From Oceanobacter kriegii DSM 6294 (lineage in GTDB: Bacteria > Pseudomonadota > Gammaproteobacteria > Pseudomonadales > Oceanobacteraceae), in contig NZ_AUGV01000009.1 in the NCBI RefSeq assembly GCF_000422845.1, positions 124,001 to 188,000 of the forward strand: 64,000 bases of DNA. Reading direction: 5' to 3'. The notes beneath the pieces are model-generated. The model was not told where the DNA came from. It saw nothing but the letters and a program-made list of their open reading frames with translations, and made no database searches. Position 1 is the first letter of the stretch. Each line of letters starts with the position of its first letter. Shown piece by piece: positions 50,481-59,685 of the stretch. The position numbers and the translations under genes were made by a program.

Positions 50481-51654
50481 GAGCATCTCCTGACTGGGCC
50501 AAACGTTTGCCCCATTGCTGTTTTACGTATTGCAGAAAGCGGCTGTTCCAGCTGTTGTGCACCTGACCGGAATCGCGCCAGTAGAGCACAAATTCCGCCA
50601 CCCGTTCACGGGCGAACTGGGTGTCGATGTGGGCCATCGCCAGAATATCGTAGCAGTCGCTGGACGGCTGCCAGTTACGATCAATTGGCATCGGCACATT
50701 GGAATGCTCCATCGAGGCCGAGTAGCGAGCCCACTGCGAGCGCACGTGTTGCAGGAACTTGGTGTTCCAGGTTTTTACCGCGTCGCCGCGTTCGCTCCAG
50801 TAGAGTACAAATTCCGGAATGGCGTCTTCAATAAACTGCTGGTCGATGTCGGCACGTTGCAAAATTTGCAGGGCATCGGCGCTGGGACGCCAGCTTGGCT
50901 GAATAGGAGCCGCTTCGTCCTGAGCGACCTTGAAACCACTGCGATTCAGCTGCTGTTCTTCGCGCTCCTGCTGGAACTGCTTTTGCCGCTCGGCATCGTT
51001 CTGGGCGTACACCCACTGATTTTTCACGTGATTAAAAAAGCGCGCGTTCCAGTCGTTACGATTGGGGCCGGCTTCCTGCGCGTGGAGGATAAAACTGTCG
51101 AGCTGGGCCCACACAAAACTCTGGCCAATACCGCGCTGTTGCAGTCGCGTCAGGGTGTCTTGCGACGGTTTCCAGTCGGTGCCAATGGATGAATAACGCG
51201 GTGTATTGTGCTGGCTTGGCTGCTGGCTGCCATGTTGAGGGCTGCCGTGTTGGGGACTGTGAGCAACTGGTTGGCCACTGTGATGGTTCTGGCTATTACC
51301 TTGTGGCGGGTAAGCGGCACGCACATCGCTGGGCAGCGGCTGGCTGCTGGTGTTCTGGCTGTCAAAGCCCAACAGCATTTCGGCACTTTCCGGGTACATG
51401 GGGCCATGCAATTGCACCATGCCTTTCTCGATCAGGCTGGCGAGGGTACGGCGAATGGTCACGTCGTCCCAGAAAGGCAATTGCTGACGCAGGCATTCGC
51501 GGCTGATGCGAATGCCATTGCGCTGGCTTTGGGGTTGCAGTTGCGCTGCCTGATTGAAAATGGTCAGCAGCAAGGCTTCCTCCAACCCAATGGTGGCCGC
51601 CAGCGTCACCGACAAGGGAATGGTGGTGTCTGTAAACAACGGGTGATTACTCAT
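50392..51654 (-). CDS. DnaT-like primosomal protein with three DnaT domains
   Basis: A 420-residue protein from ATG 51654 (MSNHPLFTD). Residues 1-95 look like a winged-helix region (SRECLRQQLPFWDDVTIRRTLASLIEKGMVQL). A His/Gln/Ser/Pro linker follows (~100-158). Then come three copies of the DnaT ssDNA-binding unit: 160-216, 254-310 and 327-383, each with W.PS/W.PSAD..L.., .I...F......F......... W...F..HV..QW. E. coli DnaT has one. Copies 2 and 3 share EFVLYW. It heads a two-gene unit with the lambda-P-like gene, resembling dnaT-dnaC order. The open frame extends to 51765 but the extra residues look non-native. Confidence 0.8.
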   Translation of the reverse strand: MSNHPLFTDTTIPLSVTLAATIGLEEALLLTIFNQAAQLQPQSQRNGIRISRECLRQQLPFWDDVTIRRTLASLIEKGMVQLHGPMYPESAEMLLGFDSQNTSSQPLPSDVRAAYPPQGNSQNHHSGQPVAHSPQHGSPQHGSQQPSQHNTPRYSSIGTDWKPSQDTLTRLQQRGIGQSFVWAQLDSFILHAQEAGPNRNDWNARFFNHVKNQWVYAQNDAERQKQFQQEREEQQLNRSGFKVAQDEAAPIQPSWRPSADALQILQRADIDQQFIEDAIPEFVLYWSERGDAVKTWNTKFLQHVRSQWARYSASMEHSNVPMPIDRNWQPSSDCYDILAMAHIDTQFARERVAEFVLYWRDSGQVHNSWNSRFLQYVKQQWGKRLAQSGDAHGTASNQSAAQPGYTTAEASVQRLNDTSW

Positions 51655-51868
51655 ACTGCCTGCCAAAACCGCCGCCGACGCACAGGATGTCAGGACGGCT
51701 GAATAGAAAAGTGGAAACCCCCAAGTGTAACCCGAACACCGTGCCGGTGGCATCGCTGAATGCATTGTTCATTCTGTGAGTCAGGCTGTTGTTGGACCCT
51801 TGCACGGTTTGTGGCAGTGACCGCGGTATAGTCGGGGGATTGTTTGATTCGACGATAGCGGAGCGTGT

Positions 51869-52441
51869 ATGTCGACTGATGTGTCTCATTCCTCGACCGG
51901 GGCTTTGGCCGAGAACCCAACCGGGCAGCCAGCAGAATTGTGGCAAGCCTTGCCGACGGTTGATCCTCATTGTTTTGCGTGTGGTGCCCATAACGATCAG
52001 GGCCTGCACATGACGTTCGCCACCAATGGCAAGCAAATACGTTCGCAAGTGGTGATCCCGGAGCATGTGCGCGGTTGGAGCAATCTGGCCCACGGTGGTG
52101 TGACCACCACCATTCTGGATGAAACCATGGCCTGGGCCTGTATCTACTTCCTGCATCAGTTTCCACTGACGCGAGACATTCAGGTGCGTTTTAAAAAGCC
52201 GGTGTATGTGGGCGATCAGTTGTACGCGATTACCACGCTGGAAAGCCTGGATGAACGCCGTCGCAAATTGATCATTCAGGGGCAGCTGTTTAACCAGAAG
52301 GATGAGTTGGTAGCGACTGCTACCGGGGATTTTGCGCCTTTCACGCCAGAGCAGTTCGCTACCATGGATCTGGTGCCGCAAGCCGATCTGGATCAGCTGA
52401 CGGCGATGTTCTCGGGGGCGGCCCCGGGCATGCCTGAGTGA
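51869..52441 (+). CDS. PaaI/hotdog-fold thioesterase
   Basis: A 190-residue protein. The hotdog domain (~30-160) contains DPHCFACGAHNDQGLHMTFA and WSNLAHGGVTTTILDETMAWACIYF, the HGG..T..DE active-site region of PaaI-type acyl-CoA thioesterases. It continues with FKKPVYVGDQLYAITTLESLDERRRKLIIQGQLFNQKDELVATATGDF. Substrate is unknown. The N-terminus before ~25 is disordered. It is divergent from the DnaT-like gene and appears to be a single gene. Confidence 0.85.
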   Translation: MSTDVSHSSTGALAENPTGQPAELWQALPTVDPHCFACGAHNDQGLHMTFATNGKQIRSQVVIPEHVRGWSNLAHGGVTTTILDETMAWACIYFLHQFPLTRDIQVRFKKPVYVGDQLYAITTLESLDERRRKLIIQGQLFNQKDELVATATGDFAPFTPEQFATMDLVPQADLDQLTAMFSGAAPGMPE

Positions 52442-52486
52442 TTTAGAAAGTATCAGACCGCACCGCCGGTCTCGGTCTTATGAGGC

Positions 52487-52528
52487 AAACCCAGTAAGAG
52501 AAGCCCAGTAAGGGAAGCTCAGCAAGGG
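52487..52528 (+). repeat. Three tandem 14-bp units after the thioesterase gene
   Basis: AAACCCAGTAAGAG, AAGCCCAGTAAGGG and AAGCTCAGCAAGGG are contiguous, in the gap between the thioesterase and the minus-strand paralogue. No function is evident. Confidence 0.75.
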
Positions 52529-52607
52529 AAACCCGGGCCAGGACCGGCGAGTGTTCAAATTGGCTGGCTGTTTGGATACTGTCCACTAATCAAAACAGCC
52601 AGAATAA

Positions 52608-53024
52608 TCAGAACAAGCGGCCCAACAGGCTGGTTTGTTTCTTCAGTTGTAACTTCAGCTTGCCGGTGGAGTGGTGGCTCAGCTCGTCAAAGTGGTCGCG
52701 AATAAAGTCGCTGCTGCCGGACATTTTGATGGTACGTTCCTGCAAGCTACGGAACGACGCTGACCACAAACACTTGGGATGCCATTCGGTGTCTTCTTCA
52801 CCAAAACTCAACGGCCCCATGTTGGCTTCGTCCATAAATTCGATGTGCAATGAAATGCGTGGTTTGAACGAATTCACCACCGAGCTCACCCGGCTTTCTA
52901 CTTGCCAGTGGCCGTCGTCGTGAATGGTCAGATCGGTATGGTGGTGAATGGCACCACGAATGCTGAATTGTTCGAATACAAAAACGTGTTGGTGCGGTTG
53001 CACCAAAGCCTGGGGTGAATTCAT
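52608..53024 (-). CDS. Unknown 138-residue protein, paralogue 1
   Basis: A soluble protein starting MNSPQALVQPHQHVFVFEQFSIRGAIHHHTDLTIHDDGHWQVESRVSSVVNSFKPRISLHIEFMDEANMGPLSFGEEDTEWHPKCLWSASFRSLQERTIKMSG; I do not recognise the family. A His-rich N-terminal region, a predicted beta-rich middle and a basic end (KLKLQLKKQTSLLGRLF) are visible. It is clearly homologous along its full length to the gene at 53481-53897; both have the same length and start. The frame is open to 53123, but ATG 53024 is supported by the paralogue and by GGAGCGCAGCA just upstream of both. Confidence 0.7.
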   Translation of the reverse strand: MNSPQALVQPHQHVFVFEQFSIRGAIHHHTDLTIHDDGHWQVESRVSSVVNSFKPRISLHIEFMDEANMGPLSFGEEDTEWHPKCLWSASFRSLQERTIKMSGSSDFIRDHFDELSHHSTGKLKLQLKKQTSLLGRLF

Positions 53025-53480
53025 TGCTGCGCTCCTGCTTGCCTGTCGTCCGCTGATGGCGGATGTTCCTGTGAAAATAGACGGGATTAAACCCCGATTG
53101 GTTTCAGCCAGCTTTCGAACCACGTCTCAGATTCGGACGGTTTTCTTAATGATCTGTAAAACTGCGCCGATTGTCACGAACCCGTGATCCGGTTTCTGTG
53201 CCCCGTCAGGCCCGAAAATAACTTTCTGATTCATAAGTGAGCAGTTATCTGAGGCAAGCGCCGGATTGTTGAAAAGCACTCCAAAAGAATAGCGCCGTGC
53301 AGGTGTAACAGGAAGGTGGCGAGTGTAGGGAATGACGGATCTGTCAGGTTGAAATTTTTCAGATCGTCAAACAGAAGTATGCTTGGTTCTTGAACGGGAT
53401 ATGGCAGGAACGCTGATACTGTTCTGAGAGGAGGGGAAAGCAGTATCAGCGTTGGGCCGAACCAGGGGTCTTCAGAGGGT
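53025..53480. other. Spacer between tandem paralogues, with inverted repeat
   Basis: About 456 bp without a gene. AACGCTGATACTG (53409-53421) and CAGTATCAGCGTT (53441-53453) form a perfect 13-bp stem just beyond the 3' end of paralogue 2, probably its terminator. The rest should hold the promoter of paralogue 1. Confidence 0.6.
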
Positions 53481-53897
53481 TTAGAACAGACGGGCCAGCA
53501 AGCCGGGCTGTTTTCTGAGCTTCAGCTTCAGTTTTCCGGTTGAGCGTTGGCTCAGTTCATCAAAGTGGTCACGAATAAAGTCGCTGCAGCCCGACATCTT
53601 GATGGTGCGATCCTGAAGCTTGCGGAAAGCAGAAGACCACAGGCACTTGGGATGCCACTCTATGTCATCGCCGCCAAACTCCAGCGGGTCCATATTAAAT
53701 TCGTCCATAAACTCCACATGAACGGAGATGCGCGGTTTGAAAGAACGCACGACGGATGTGATGTGACTTTCAACCTGCCATTGGCCGTCCGGGTGAAGTG
53801 TCAGGTCGGTGTGGTGGTGGATAGCCCCACGAATACTGAATCGATTGAAAACCAACACATGCTGGTGCGGTTGTTCCAGCGCTTGAGGTGAGTTCAT
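53481..53897 (-). CDS. Unknown 138-residue protein, paralogue 2
   Basis: A tandem duplicate of the gene at 52608-53024: HVLVFNRFSIRGAIHHHTDLTLHPDGQWQVESHITSVVRSFKPRISVHVEFMDEFNMDPLEFGGDDIEWHPKCLWSSAFRKLQDRTIKMSGCSDFIRDHFDEL. Roughly 70 to 75 percent of residues agree by eye, with conserved IHHHTDL, WHPKCLWS and RTIKMSG. No signal peptide or membrane segment. The two are separate transcription units to judge by the spacer and the hairpin between them. Function unknown; the conserved His, Cys and Trp could form a metal or ligand site. Confidence 0.7.
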   Translation of the reverse strand: MNSPQALEQPHQHVLVFNRFSIRGAIHHHTDLTLHPDGQWQVESHITSVVRSFKPRISVHVEFMDEFNMDPLEFGGDDIEWHPKCLWSSAFRKLQDRTIKMSGCSDFIRDHFDELSQRSTGKLKLKLRKQPGLLARLF

Positions 53898-54521
53898 TGC
53901 TGCGCTCCTTGCTGTTTTTAATCGTGTTACCCATGTTTCTGAATAACCAGTCGGGCTGGCTGTGACGGGCTTCGGAACCTTCTTTTGGCGGCTCTGAGCC
54001 TGGCTTCAGGAACGTCTTTCGAGGCCGGGATTGAGCGTCTCCTGAAGCGATGAAAAATATTCTAGGTTTTTCGCAAAGCCGATGTAACGGACCTGAAAAG
54101 AATCATTTACTGTTTTGTCTGACGAAATAAATTTCGTTAAAAAGGCGGGTTTTCTGAGCGCTGAAAATGGCAAATAGCGGGTTTTTGCGGCTGTTTTTAC
54201 ATGACATGCAGTCGTATTGGTCCACCCACCTTAACGATCACCCGTTTAATTTATTGCTGGCTTAATTTGTCATTTTTTGAGCCGAATTTTATTTTGCATT
54301 TCAGTGGGGTAATCAGGCTCTAAAGCGGTGGATTGTCACCATTGCGATAGCCTAAGTTGCGGCTCCAAAGTGATGGTGTTTCAAGCCTGGGGTAAGGGGG
54401 AATCGGACAGGACAAAGGTTCACGAGAAGACAACTATCAGGCCGTGAGATAAATAAATAGCGAGAGAGTAGGTAGAAGGCGCAGGCCGCGAGAGGGTAAG
54501 ACGCAGGGCTTTTCAGAGGCA
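53898..54521. other. Long AT-richer intergenic region before the tkt terminator
   Basis: More than 600 bp with no credible gene. ACGAAAT-AA-ATTTCGT (near 54123-54138) is a short hairpin followed by TAAAA. The segment 54060-54300 is richer in A and T than the surroundings and may hold the paralogue 2 promoter. Nothing else was recognised. Confidence 0.5.
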
Positions 54522-54549
54522 CAAAAAAACCGGGCGAATGTGCCCGGCT
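54522..54549 (-). terminator. Intrinsic terminator of tkt
   Basis: On the minus strand GCCGGGCA..TTCGCCCGGTTTTTTT is a GC-rich hairpin followed by seven T. It lies about 95 bp beyond the transketolase stop. Confidence 0.9.
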
Positions 54550-54644
54550 CTTTTAAATCACGCTGACAGCAGCGACTGCTGCCATGTGTCTTTCCCGCAC
54601 AGATCCGTGTAAGACAGGCCTGTGCAGGACATAGCTCTGAATGA

Positions 54645-56633
54645 TCAGGCTACGCTGTTGACCGCGGCAACCACGTTTTCAACAGTGAAGCCGAATTCCT
54701 TGAACAGGTCAGCGGCAGGTGCAGACTCACCAAAGGTTTCCATACCCACGATGGCGCCGTTCAGGCCAACGAACTTGTACCAGTAGTCCTTGTGCAGGGC
54801 TTCAACCGCCACACGGGCCGTTACGGAAGCTGGCAGTACGGATTCGATGTAAGCGGCGTCCTGCTTGCAGAACACTTCGGCACACGGCATGGAAACCACG
54901 CGCACTTGCTTGTCGGTGATGGCCGCAGCGGCGTCCATGGCCAGACCCACTTCGGAACCGGTGGCGATGATGATGGCGTCCGGAGTACCTTCACAGTCTT
55001 TCAGGATGTAAGCACCCTTGGCTACGTTGGCCAGCTGTTCGGCGTCACGTGCCTGGTGAGGCAGACCCTGACGGGAGAAGATCAGCGCAGACGGGCCATC
55101 GGCACGTTCAACAGAAGACTTCCAGGCAACCGCAGATTCCACGGTGTCACATGGACGCCAGGTTTCCAGGTTTGGCGTGTTACGCAGGCTCGCTACTTGC
55201 TCAACCGGCTGGTGAGTCGGGCCGTCTTCGCCCAGACCGATGGAGTCGTGGGTGTAAACGAAGATAGCGCGCTGCTTCATCAGGGAAGCCATACGTACGG
55301 CGTTACGGGCGTATTCCATGAACATCAGGAAGGTGGCACCGTAAGGTACGAAGCCCTTGTGCAGTGCAATACCGTTCATCATGGCGCTCATACCGAATTC
55401 ACGTACGCCGTAGAACAGGTAGTTGCCGGATGCGTCGTCAGCGCTAACGCCCTTGGCACCGGACCACAGGGTCAGGTTGGAGCCAGCCAGGTCGGCAGAG
55501 CCGCCCAGGAATTCTGGCAGCAGTGGGCCGAAAGCATTCAGGGTGTTCTGGGATGCCTTACGGGAAGCCACCACGTCGCCCTTGGCCTGACACTCTTCGA
55601 TGTAAGCTTGTGCCTTGGCAGCGAAGTCGGCAGGCAGGTCGCCTTTCATACGACGTTCGAATTCAGCGGCCAGCTCTGGGTAAGCAGCGGCATAAGCGGC
55701 GAACTTGTCGTTCCAGCTCTGCTCGGCAGCGGCACCCTTGTCCTTTGCGCTCCAGCCTTCGTAAACGTTGGCTGGTACTTCGAATGGACCGTGTTCCCAA
55801 CCCAGACGCTCGCGGGTCAGTTTGATTTCGTCGTCACCCAGTGGTGCACCGTGACAGTCTTCCTTGCCTTCCTTGTTCGGAGAGCCAAAACCAATGATGG
55901 TCTTGCAGCAAATCAGGGTCGGCTGGGTGGTGTTTTCACGGGCGGTTTCGATGGCCATCTTGATCTCTTCAGAGTCGTGACCATTCACATTGCGGATAAC
56001 CTGCCAGCCGTAGGATTCAAAACGTGCTGGGGTATCGTCGGTGAACCAGCCTTCTACTTCACCGTCGATGGAGATGCCGTTGTCATCGTAGAACGCAACC
56101 AGCTTACCCAGACCCAGAGTACCGGCCAGAGAGCAGGCTTCGTGGGAAACACCTTCCATCATGCAGCCGTCGCCCATGAATACGTAGGTGTAGTGGTCAA
56201 CGATGTCGTGACCGTCGCGGTTGAACTGGGCAGCCAGTACTTTTTCAGCCGCCGCCATACCGACACCGTTGGCGATGCCCTGACCCAGAGGACCGGTAGT
56301 GGTCTCAATGCCTGGGGCATAACCGTACTCAGGGTGGCCCGGTGTCTTGCTGTGCAGCTGACGGAAGTTTTTCAGGTCGTCGATGGACAGCTCGTAGCCG
56401 CTCAGGTGCAGCAGTGAGTAGATCAGCATGGAGCCGTGACCGTTGGACAGGATGAAGCGGTCGCGGTCAGCCCATTCCGGGTTGTTCGGGTTGTGCTTCA
56501 GAAAGTCGTTCCACAGCACCTCGGCAATATCTGCCATGCCCATTGGGGCGCCTGGGTGGCCGGATTTTGCTTTCTGGACAGCGTCCATGCTCAAGGCGCG
56601 GATAGCGTTCGCCAGTTCGGTACGAGAGGTCAT
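54645..56633 (-). CDS. tkt: Transketolase
   Basis: A 662-residue thiamine-diphosphate enzyme of the pentose phosphate and Calvin cycles, moving two-carbon ketol units. Key blocks: [48 protein letters not shown], the ThDP motif [60 protein letters not shown], and [19 protein letters not shown]. The length equals E. coli TktA. Codon bias is strong. No epd, pgk or other glycolytic gene adjoins it here, though such neighbours may lie outside; the next gene on the left is unknown and on the right a divergent kinase. Confidence 0.98.
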   Translation of the reverse strand: MTSRTELANAIRALSMDAVQKAKSGHPGAPMGMADIAEVLWNDFLKHNPNNPEWADRDRFILSNGHGSMLIYSLLHLSGYELSIDDLKNFRQLHSKTPGHPEYGYAPGIETTTGPLGQGIANGVGMAAAEKVLAAQFNRDGHDIVDHYTYVFMGDGCMMEGVSHEACSLAGTLGLGKLVAFYDDNGISIDGEVEGWFTDDTPARFESYGWQVIRNVNGHDSEEIKMAIETARENTTQPTLICCKTIIGFGSPNKEGKEDCHGAPLGDDEIKLTRERLGWEHGPFEVPANVYEGWSAKDKGAAAEQSWNDKFAAYAAAYPELAAEFERRMKGDLPADFAAKAQAYIEECQAKGDVVASRKASQNTLNAFGPLLPEFLGGSADLAGSNLTLWSGAKGVSADDASGNYLFYGVREFGMSAMMNGIALHKGFVPYGATFLMFMEYARNAVRMASLMKQRAIFVYTHDSIGLGEDGPTHQPVEQVASLRNTPNLETWRPCDTVESAVAWKSSVERADGPSALIFSRQGLPHQARDAEQLANVAKGAYILKDCEGTPDAIIIATGSEVGLAMDAAAAITDKQVRVVSMPCAEVFCKQDAAYIESVLPASVTARVAVEALHKDYWYKFVGLNGAIVGMETFGESAPAADLFKEFGFTVENVVAAVNSVA

Positions 56634-56979
56634 TTTTGACTCCTGAATGTCGGATTATTTAAGCAGGCTTCAGAGTAGTAGACGGGGTAGTGGAATGCGG
56701 GCTTTTGGCCGGAGCACATTGCACTGCCTGAAAGGCTGCGCATTGTCGCTCAGAGCCGCACTCAGGGCAATGCCCAAAGTACCGCCCAGCTAACCTGTAT
56801 TTCCTGCGTGTTCTGATTGTTTTGCATACATGCTAGCGCACTGTGCACTGCCACGCCGATGCAATGGCGCAGATCTTCTATACTCAAATCACAAAGCAGC
56901 AACACCCCGCAGGTAAATTCCGCAGCGTTCATTGGTTCTGTGGGATAAATGCTGCCTAATTTCCAACACCGGAGACGCT
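56634..56979. other. Divergent region between tkt and the hybrid kinase gene
   Basis: About 346 bp. GGAGTCAAAA immediately before the tkt start (minus strand) is its ribosome site. GGAGACGCT precedes GTG 56980 of the kinase. No clear sigma-70 boxes or operators were marked; an 89-codon minus-strand frame (56762-57031) runs into the kinase gene and is not credible. Confidence 0.5.
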
Positions 56980-58551
56980 GTGCCCGATTACGACAGCTTG
57001 CTGAAGCGCTACGAGCGCGAAAAATCTGCACGATTAAAAGCAGAGTCGATTCTGGCGGAGAAAAGCCGTGAGCTTTACGACCGCTCGGAAGAGTTGCGCA
57101 AGCTTACGGTGAACCTGGAAGAAAAAGTCGTTGAACGCACTACTGAGCTCTCCATCGCACGGGACGAAGCCCTGCGAGCCGCACGCGCCAAGGCCGACTT
57201 TCTGGCTCATATGAGCCATGAAATACGCACCCCTCTGAACGGCGTACTGGGCATGTTAACCATGCTGTCGGAAACCCGCCTCGACAACCAGCAACAGCAA
57301 CTGTTAATGACTGCCTCGCAGTCGGGCGAGCACCTGCTTGGCATCATTAACGACATCCTCGATTTCAGCAAAATCGAAGCGGGCATGATGACACTGGAGC
57401 ATGCGGCGGTGCCGTTGCGCGGCATGCTGGAAGACATTGTCTCTTCAATGAAAGGTATGGCCGATCAGAAACAGCTGGCGCTGACGCTCGATATAGACAC
57501 CGACTTGCCTACCGCGCTGATGCTGGATGCCCTGCGGGTTCGACAGGTGCTGCTGAACCTGATTTCCAACGCCATCAAGTTTACCCAACGAGGGTCCGTC
57601 AGACTGCACGCCAGCCGTCGTAAGCAATGGCTGGATATTGAGGTTGCCGACACCGGCATGGGCATACCGGACGCCGTCAAGGACAGCATTTTTGATGCCT
57701 TCAATCAGGCCGACTCGACCATCAGCCGACGCTTTGGCGGCACCGGTCTGGGCCTGAGCATTACCCATAAACTGGTGCGCATGATGGGGGGCACGGTGTC
57801 GGTTCGTAGCGAGATGGGCAGCGGCTCAACCTTTACCGTGTCATTGCCGATCGAAGAAGCCATCGCCAGACAGTCCAGTAAAGGCAGCCCCCACAGCAAC
57901 GCCAGCCTGAAAGGGTTTCGGGTGATGCTGGTAGAAGACAACGAGGTAAATCAGGTAATTGCCCGTCATATGCTGGAAAAGCTTGGGGTAAAAACCTTTG
58001 TGTGCAGCGGTGGCCAGCAGGCGATTACCGCCCTGATCAACGATGGCGTCAGCGTTGATCTGATTCTGATGGATTTACAAATGCCCGGCATGAACGGCTA
58101 TGAAACCACCCACCGAATCCGCCAGATCAGCCCGGAATTTGAAAACCTGCCAATCATTGCCATGACTGCTCATGCCACCGATGGGCACCGCCAGGAAAGC
58201 ATGGTGCAAGGCATGGACGAGCACATATCCAAGCCGATCAAACTCGACCGGTTGGGGAGTATCCTGCGTGACTTCCTGATTACCGATCCCGCGGCTCCGA
58301 CGCCACCGCAAGACTCAACAGACACCATGACATCCGCCCAGGTCAACCAGCAGCTCACCGCCATGCTGCAATGGTTGGGCAAGGATTTATTAAGAGTGGA
58401 AGACATTGCCCGTCAGTTGCAGCAGGCCAAGGTGCCTGAGTCTGAGCGCAAGGACGTCGCAACCATATGCGAACTGGCACTCGACTTTGACCTTGATGGG
58501 CTGGAGCTGGAATTGACTCGCAAGTTACAAACAGGAAGAACCCATGACTGA
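56980..58551 (+). CDS. Hybrid sensor histidine kinase/response regulator
   Basis: A 523-residue cytoplasmic hybrid kinase from GTG 56980 (GGAG 5 bp upstream). The N-terminal coiled coil (~1-60) is followed by the H-box FLAHMSHEIRTPLNGVLGMLTML, N box VLLNLISNAIKFTQRG, G boxes IEVADTGMGIP and GGTGLGLSITHKLVRMMGG. A receiver domain follows with VMLVEDNEVNQVIARHML, phospho-acceptor in DLILMDLQMPGMNGYE, T in IAMTAHA and K in HISKPIK. No sensor or membrane domain, so it likely takes signals from a partner through the coiled coil. It overlaps by 8 bp a degenerate receiver protein. Confidence 0.93.
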   Translation: MPDYDSLLKRYEREKSARLKAESILAEKSRELYDRSEELRKLTVNLEEKVVERTTELSIARDEALRAARAKADFLAHMSHEIRTPLNGVLGMLTMLSETRLDNQQQQLLMTASQSGEHLLGIINDILDFSKIEAGMMTLEHAAVPLRGMLEDIVSSMKGMADQKQLALTLDIDTDLPTALMLDALRVRQVLLNLISNAIKFTQRGSVRLHASRRKQWLDIEVADTGMGIPDAVKDSIFDAFNQADSTISRRFGGTGLGLSITHKLVRMMGGTVSVRSEMGSGSTFTVSLPIEEAIARQSSKGSPHSNASLKGFRVMLVEDNEVNQVIARHMLEKLGVKTFVCSGGQQAITALINDGVSVDLILMDLQMPGMNGYETTHRIRQISPEFENLPIIAMTAHATDGHRQESMVQGMDEHISKPIKLDRLGSILRDFLITDPAAPTPPQDSTDTMTSAQVNQQLTAMLQWLGKDLLRVEDIARQLQQAKVPESERKDVATICELALDFDLDGLELELTRKLQTGRTHD

Positions 58552-59668
58552 CATCACCCGGCTACTCATGATCGGCGACAGCAGCGATATTCAACGGCTG
58601 CTATCGCACCTGCCTGACGACCGATTTTCCTTGCAGTTGTGCCAGCCGGATGCGCCGCTGCAGCCTCAACTGGCCGACGCCGACCTGGTGGTGATCGCCC
58701 TTGACCCAGGCCCGGAAAGTGGCTTTGCCAAATGTCGCGAGGTGAAAGCGGAACAGGCCGATGTACCGGTGGTGTTTATGTCCAACCACTGCAGCACCGA
58801 TGACATACTGCAAGGTTATGACGCCGGCGGTCAGGACTTTATCAAGTTACCCGTTGAAAAAGCGCTGCTGGCCAAGCGGTTGGACACCACCCGCCAGCAG
58901 GCATCAGAGCTGAAAAACCTGCGTACCGGCTATCAGGAAGTCTCGCAAATGGCGATGTCGGCACTCAGCAACGCGGCAGATATTGGCATCATTCTGAACT
59001 TTGTACGGGAAGGCGTGAAAGCACCCAATCAGCAAGTGCTGGTGGAGCGCATGACCAAAACCATCGCCCAGTATGGCCTCAGTGGCATGGCCCAGGTGCG
59101 TTCCGGTGGCGAGTGTTGGAATGCTTCCACCAGCGAGCAGTTGGCACCCATGGAAGAACAGCTGCTGGAACGGGTGCACATGATGGAACAGCGCATTATT
59201 CAGCTGGAATCCCGCATGATCATCAACTACGACTACGTCACCATCTTTGTGAAAAACCAGCCCATCAGTAACCCCGGCCGGGAAGGGGAACTGCGCGACT
59301 ATTTAACGATTCTGGCTGAAAACGCCAACGACCTGATCCAGAAAATTCGTGATGACCTCGCCATCGCCGAACAGCGTTTATGCCTGGTGATGGATGCCCT
59401 GAAAGACGGCCAGAAAGCTATGGGCGATATTCAGAAGTATCAGGAAAAATACAAAAACGACAGCATGCAATTGATGAACACGCTGGTGCATGAAATCGAA
59501 GAAGAATTCAATCGTCAGGACCTGACCCAGGAGCAGGAAGCCGCGCTGACCGAAATCGTTCAACGTAAGCTCAACGAAGCGCTGGAACTGGCCGAAAGCG
59601 GCCTTAACCTGGACCAACAGCTGGGCCGAATCACCAGCAACCTCGACGAGCTGACGCGGTCGTTTTAA
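58544..59668 (+). CDS. Receiver-like protein lacking the phospho-acceptor, with coiled-coil output
   Basis: A 374-residue protein. The first ~115 residues have a CheY-like pattern (TRLLMIGDSSDIQRLLSHL, ADADLVVIALDPGPESGFAKCREVKAEQADVPVVFMSNHCSTDDILQGYDAGGQDFIKLPVEK) with the Lys retained. The residue five after DL, normally the phosphorylated Asp, is Ala by alignment, and the acidic pair near the N-terminus is reduced to GD. The rest is largely helical (EEQLLERVHMMEQRIIQLES, HEIEEEFNRQDLTQEQEAALTEIVQRKLNEAL). It overlaps the hybrid kinase gene by 8 bp. It may act as an unphosphorylated partner or scaffold (inference). Confidence 0.8.
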   Translation: MTDITRLLMIGDSSDIQRLLSHLPDDRFSLQLCQPDAPLQPQLADADLVVIALDPGPESGFAKCREVKAEQADVPVVFMSNHCSTDDILQGYDAGGQDFIKLPVEKALLAKRLDTTRQQASELKNLRTGYQEVSQMAMSALSNAADIGIILNFVREGVKAPNQQVLVERMTKTIAQYGLSGMAQVRSGGECWNASTSEQLAPMEEQLLERVHMMEQRIIQLESRMIINYDYVTIFVKNQPISNPGREGELRDYLTILAENANDLIQKIRDDLAIAEQRLCLVMDALKDGQKAMGDIQKYQEKYKNDSMQLMNTLVHEIEEEFNRQDLTQEQEAALTEIVQRKLNEALELAESGLNLDQQLGRITSNLDELTRSF

Positions 59669-59685
59669 CTCTGGCGGCAAGGCTG

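Noticed and set aside
49815-51654. Prophage remnant because of DnaT and lambda-P-like genes
   Set aside because: No integrase, repressor, structural genes or attachment repeats are nearby, and codon use matches neighbours.
54792-56417. 541-residue open frame on the plus strand opposite tkt
   Set aside because: It is antisense to a strongly biased transketolase gene; the frame is a by-product of codon bias and the translation has no domain pattern.
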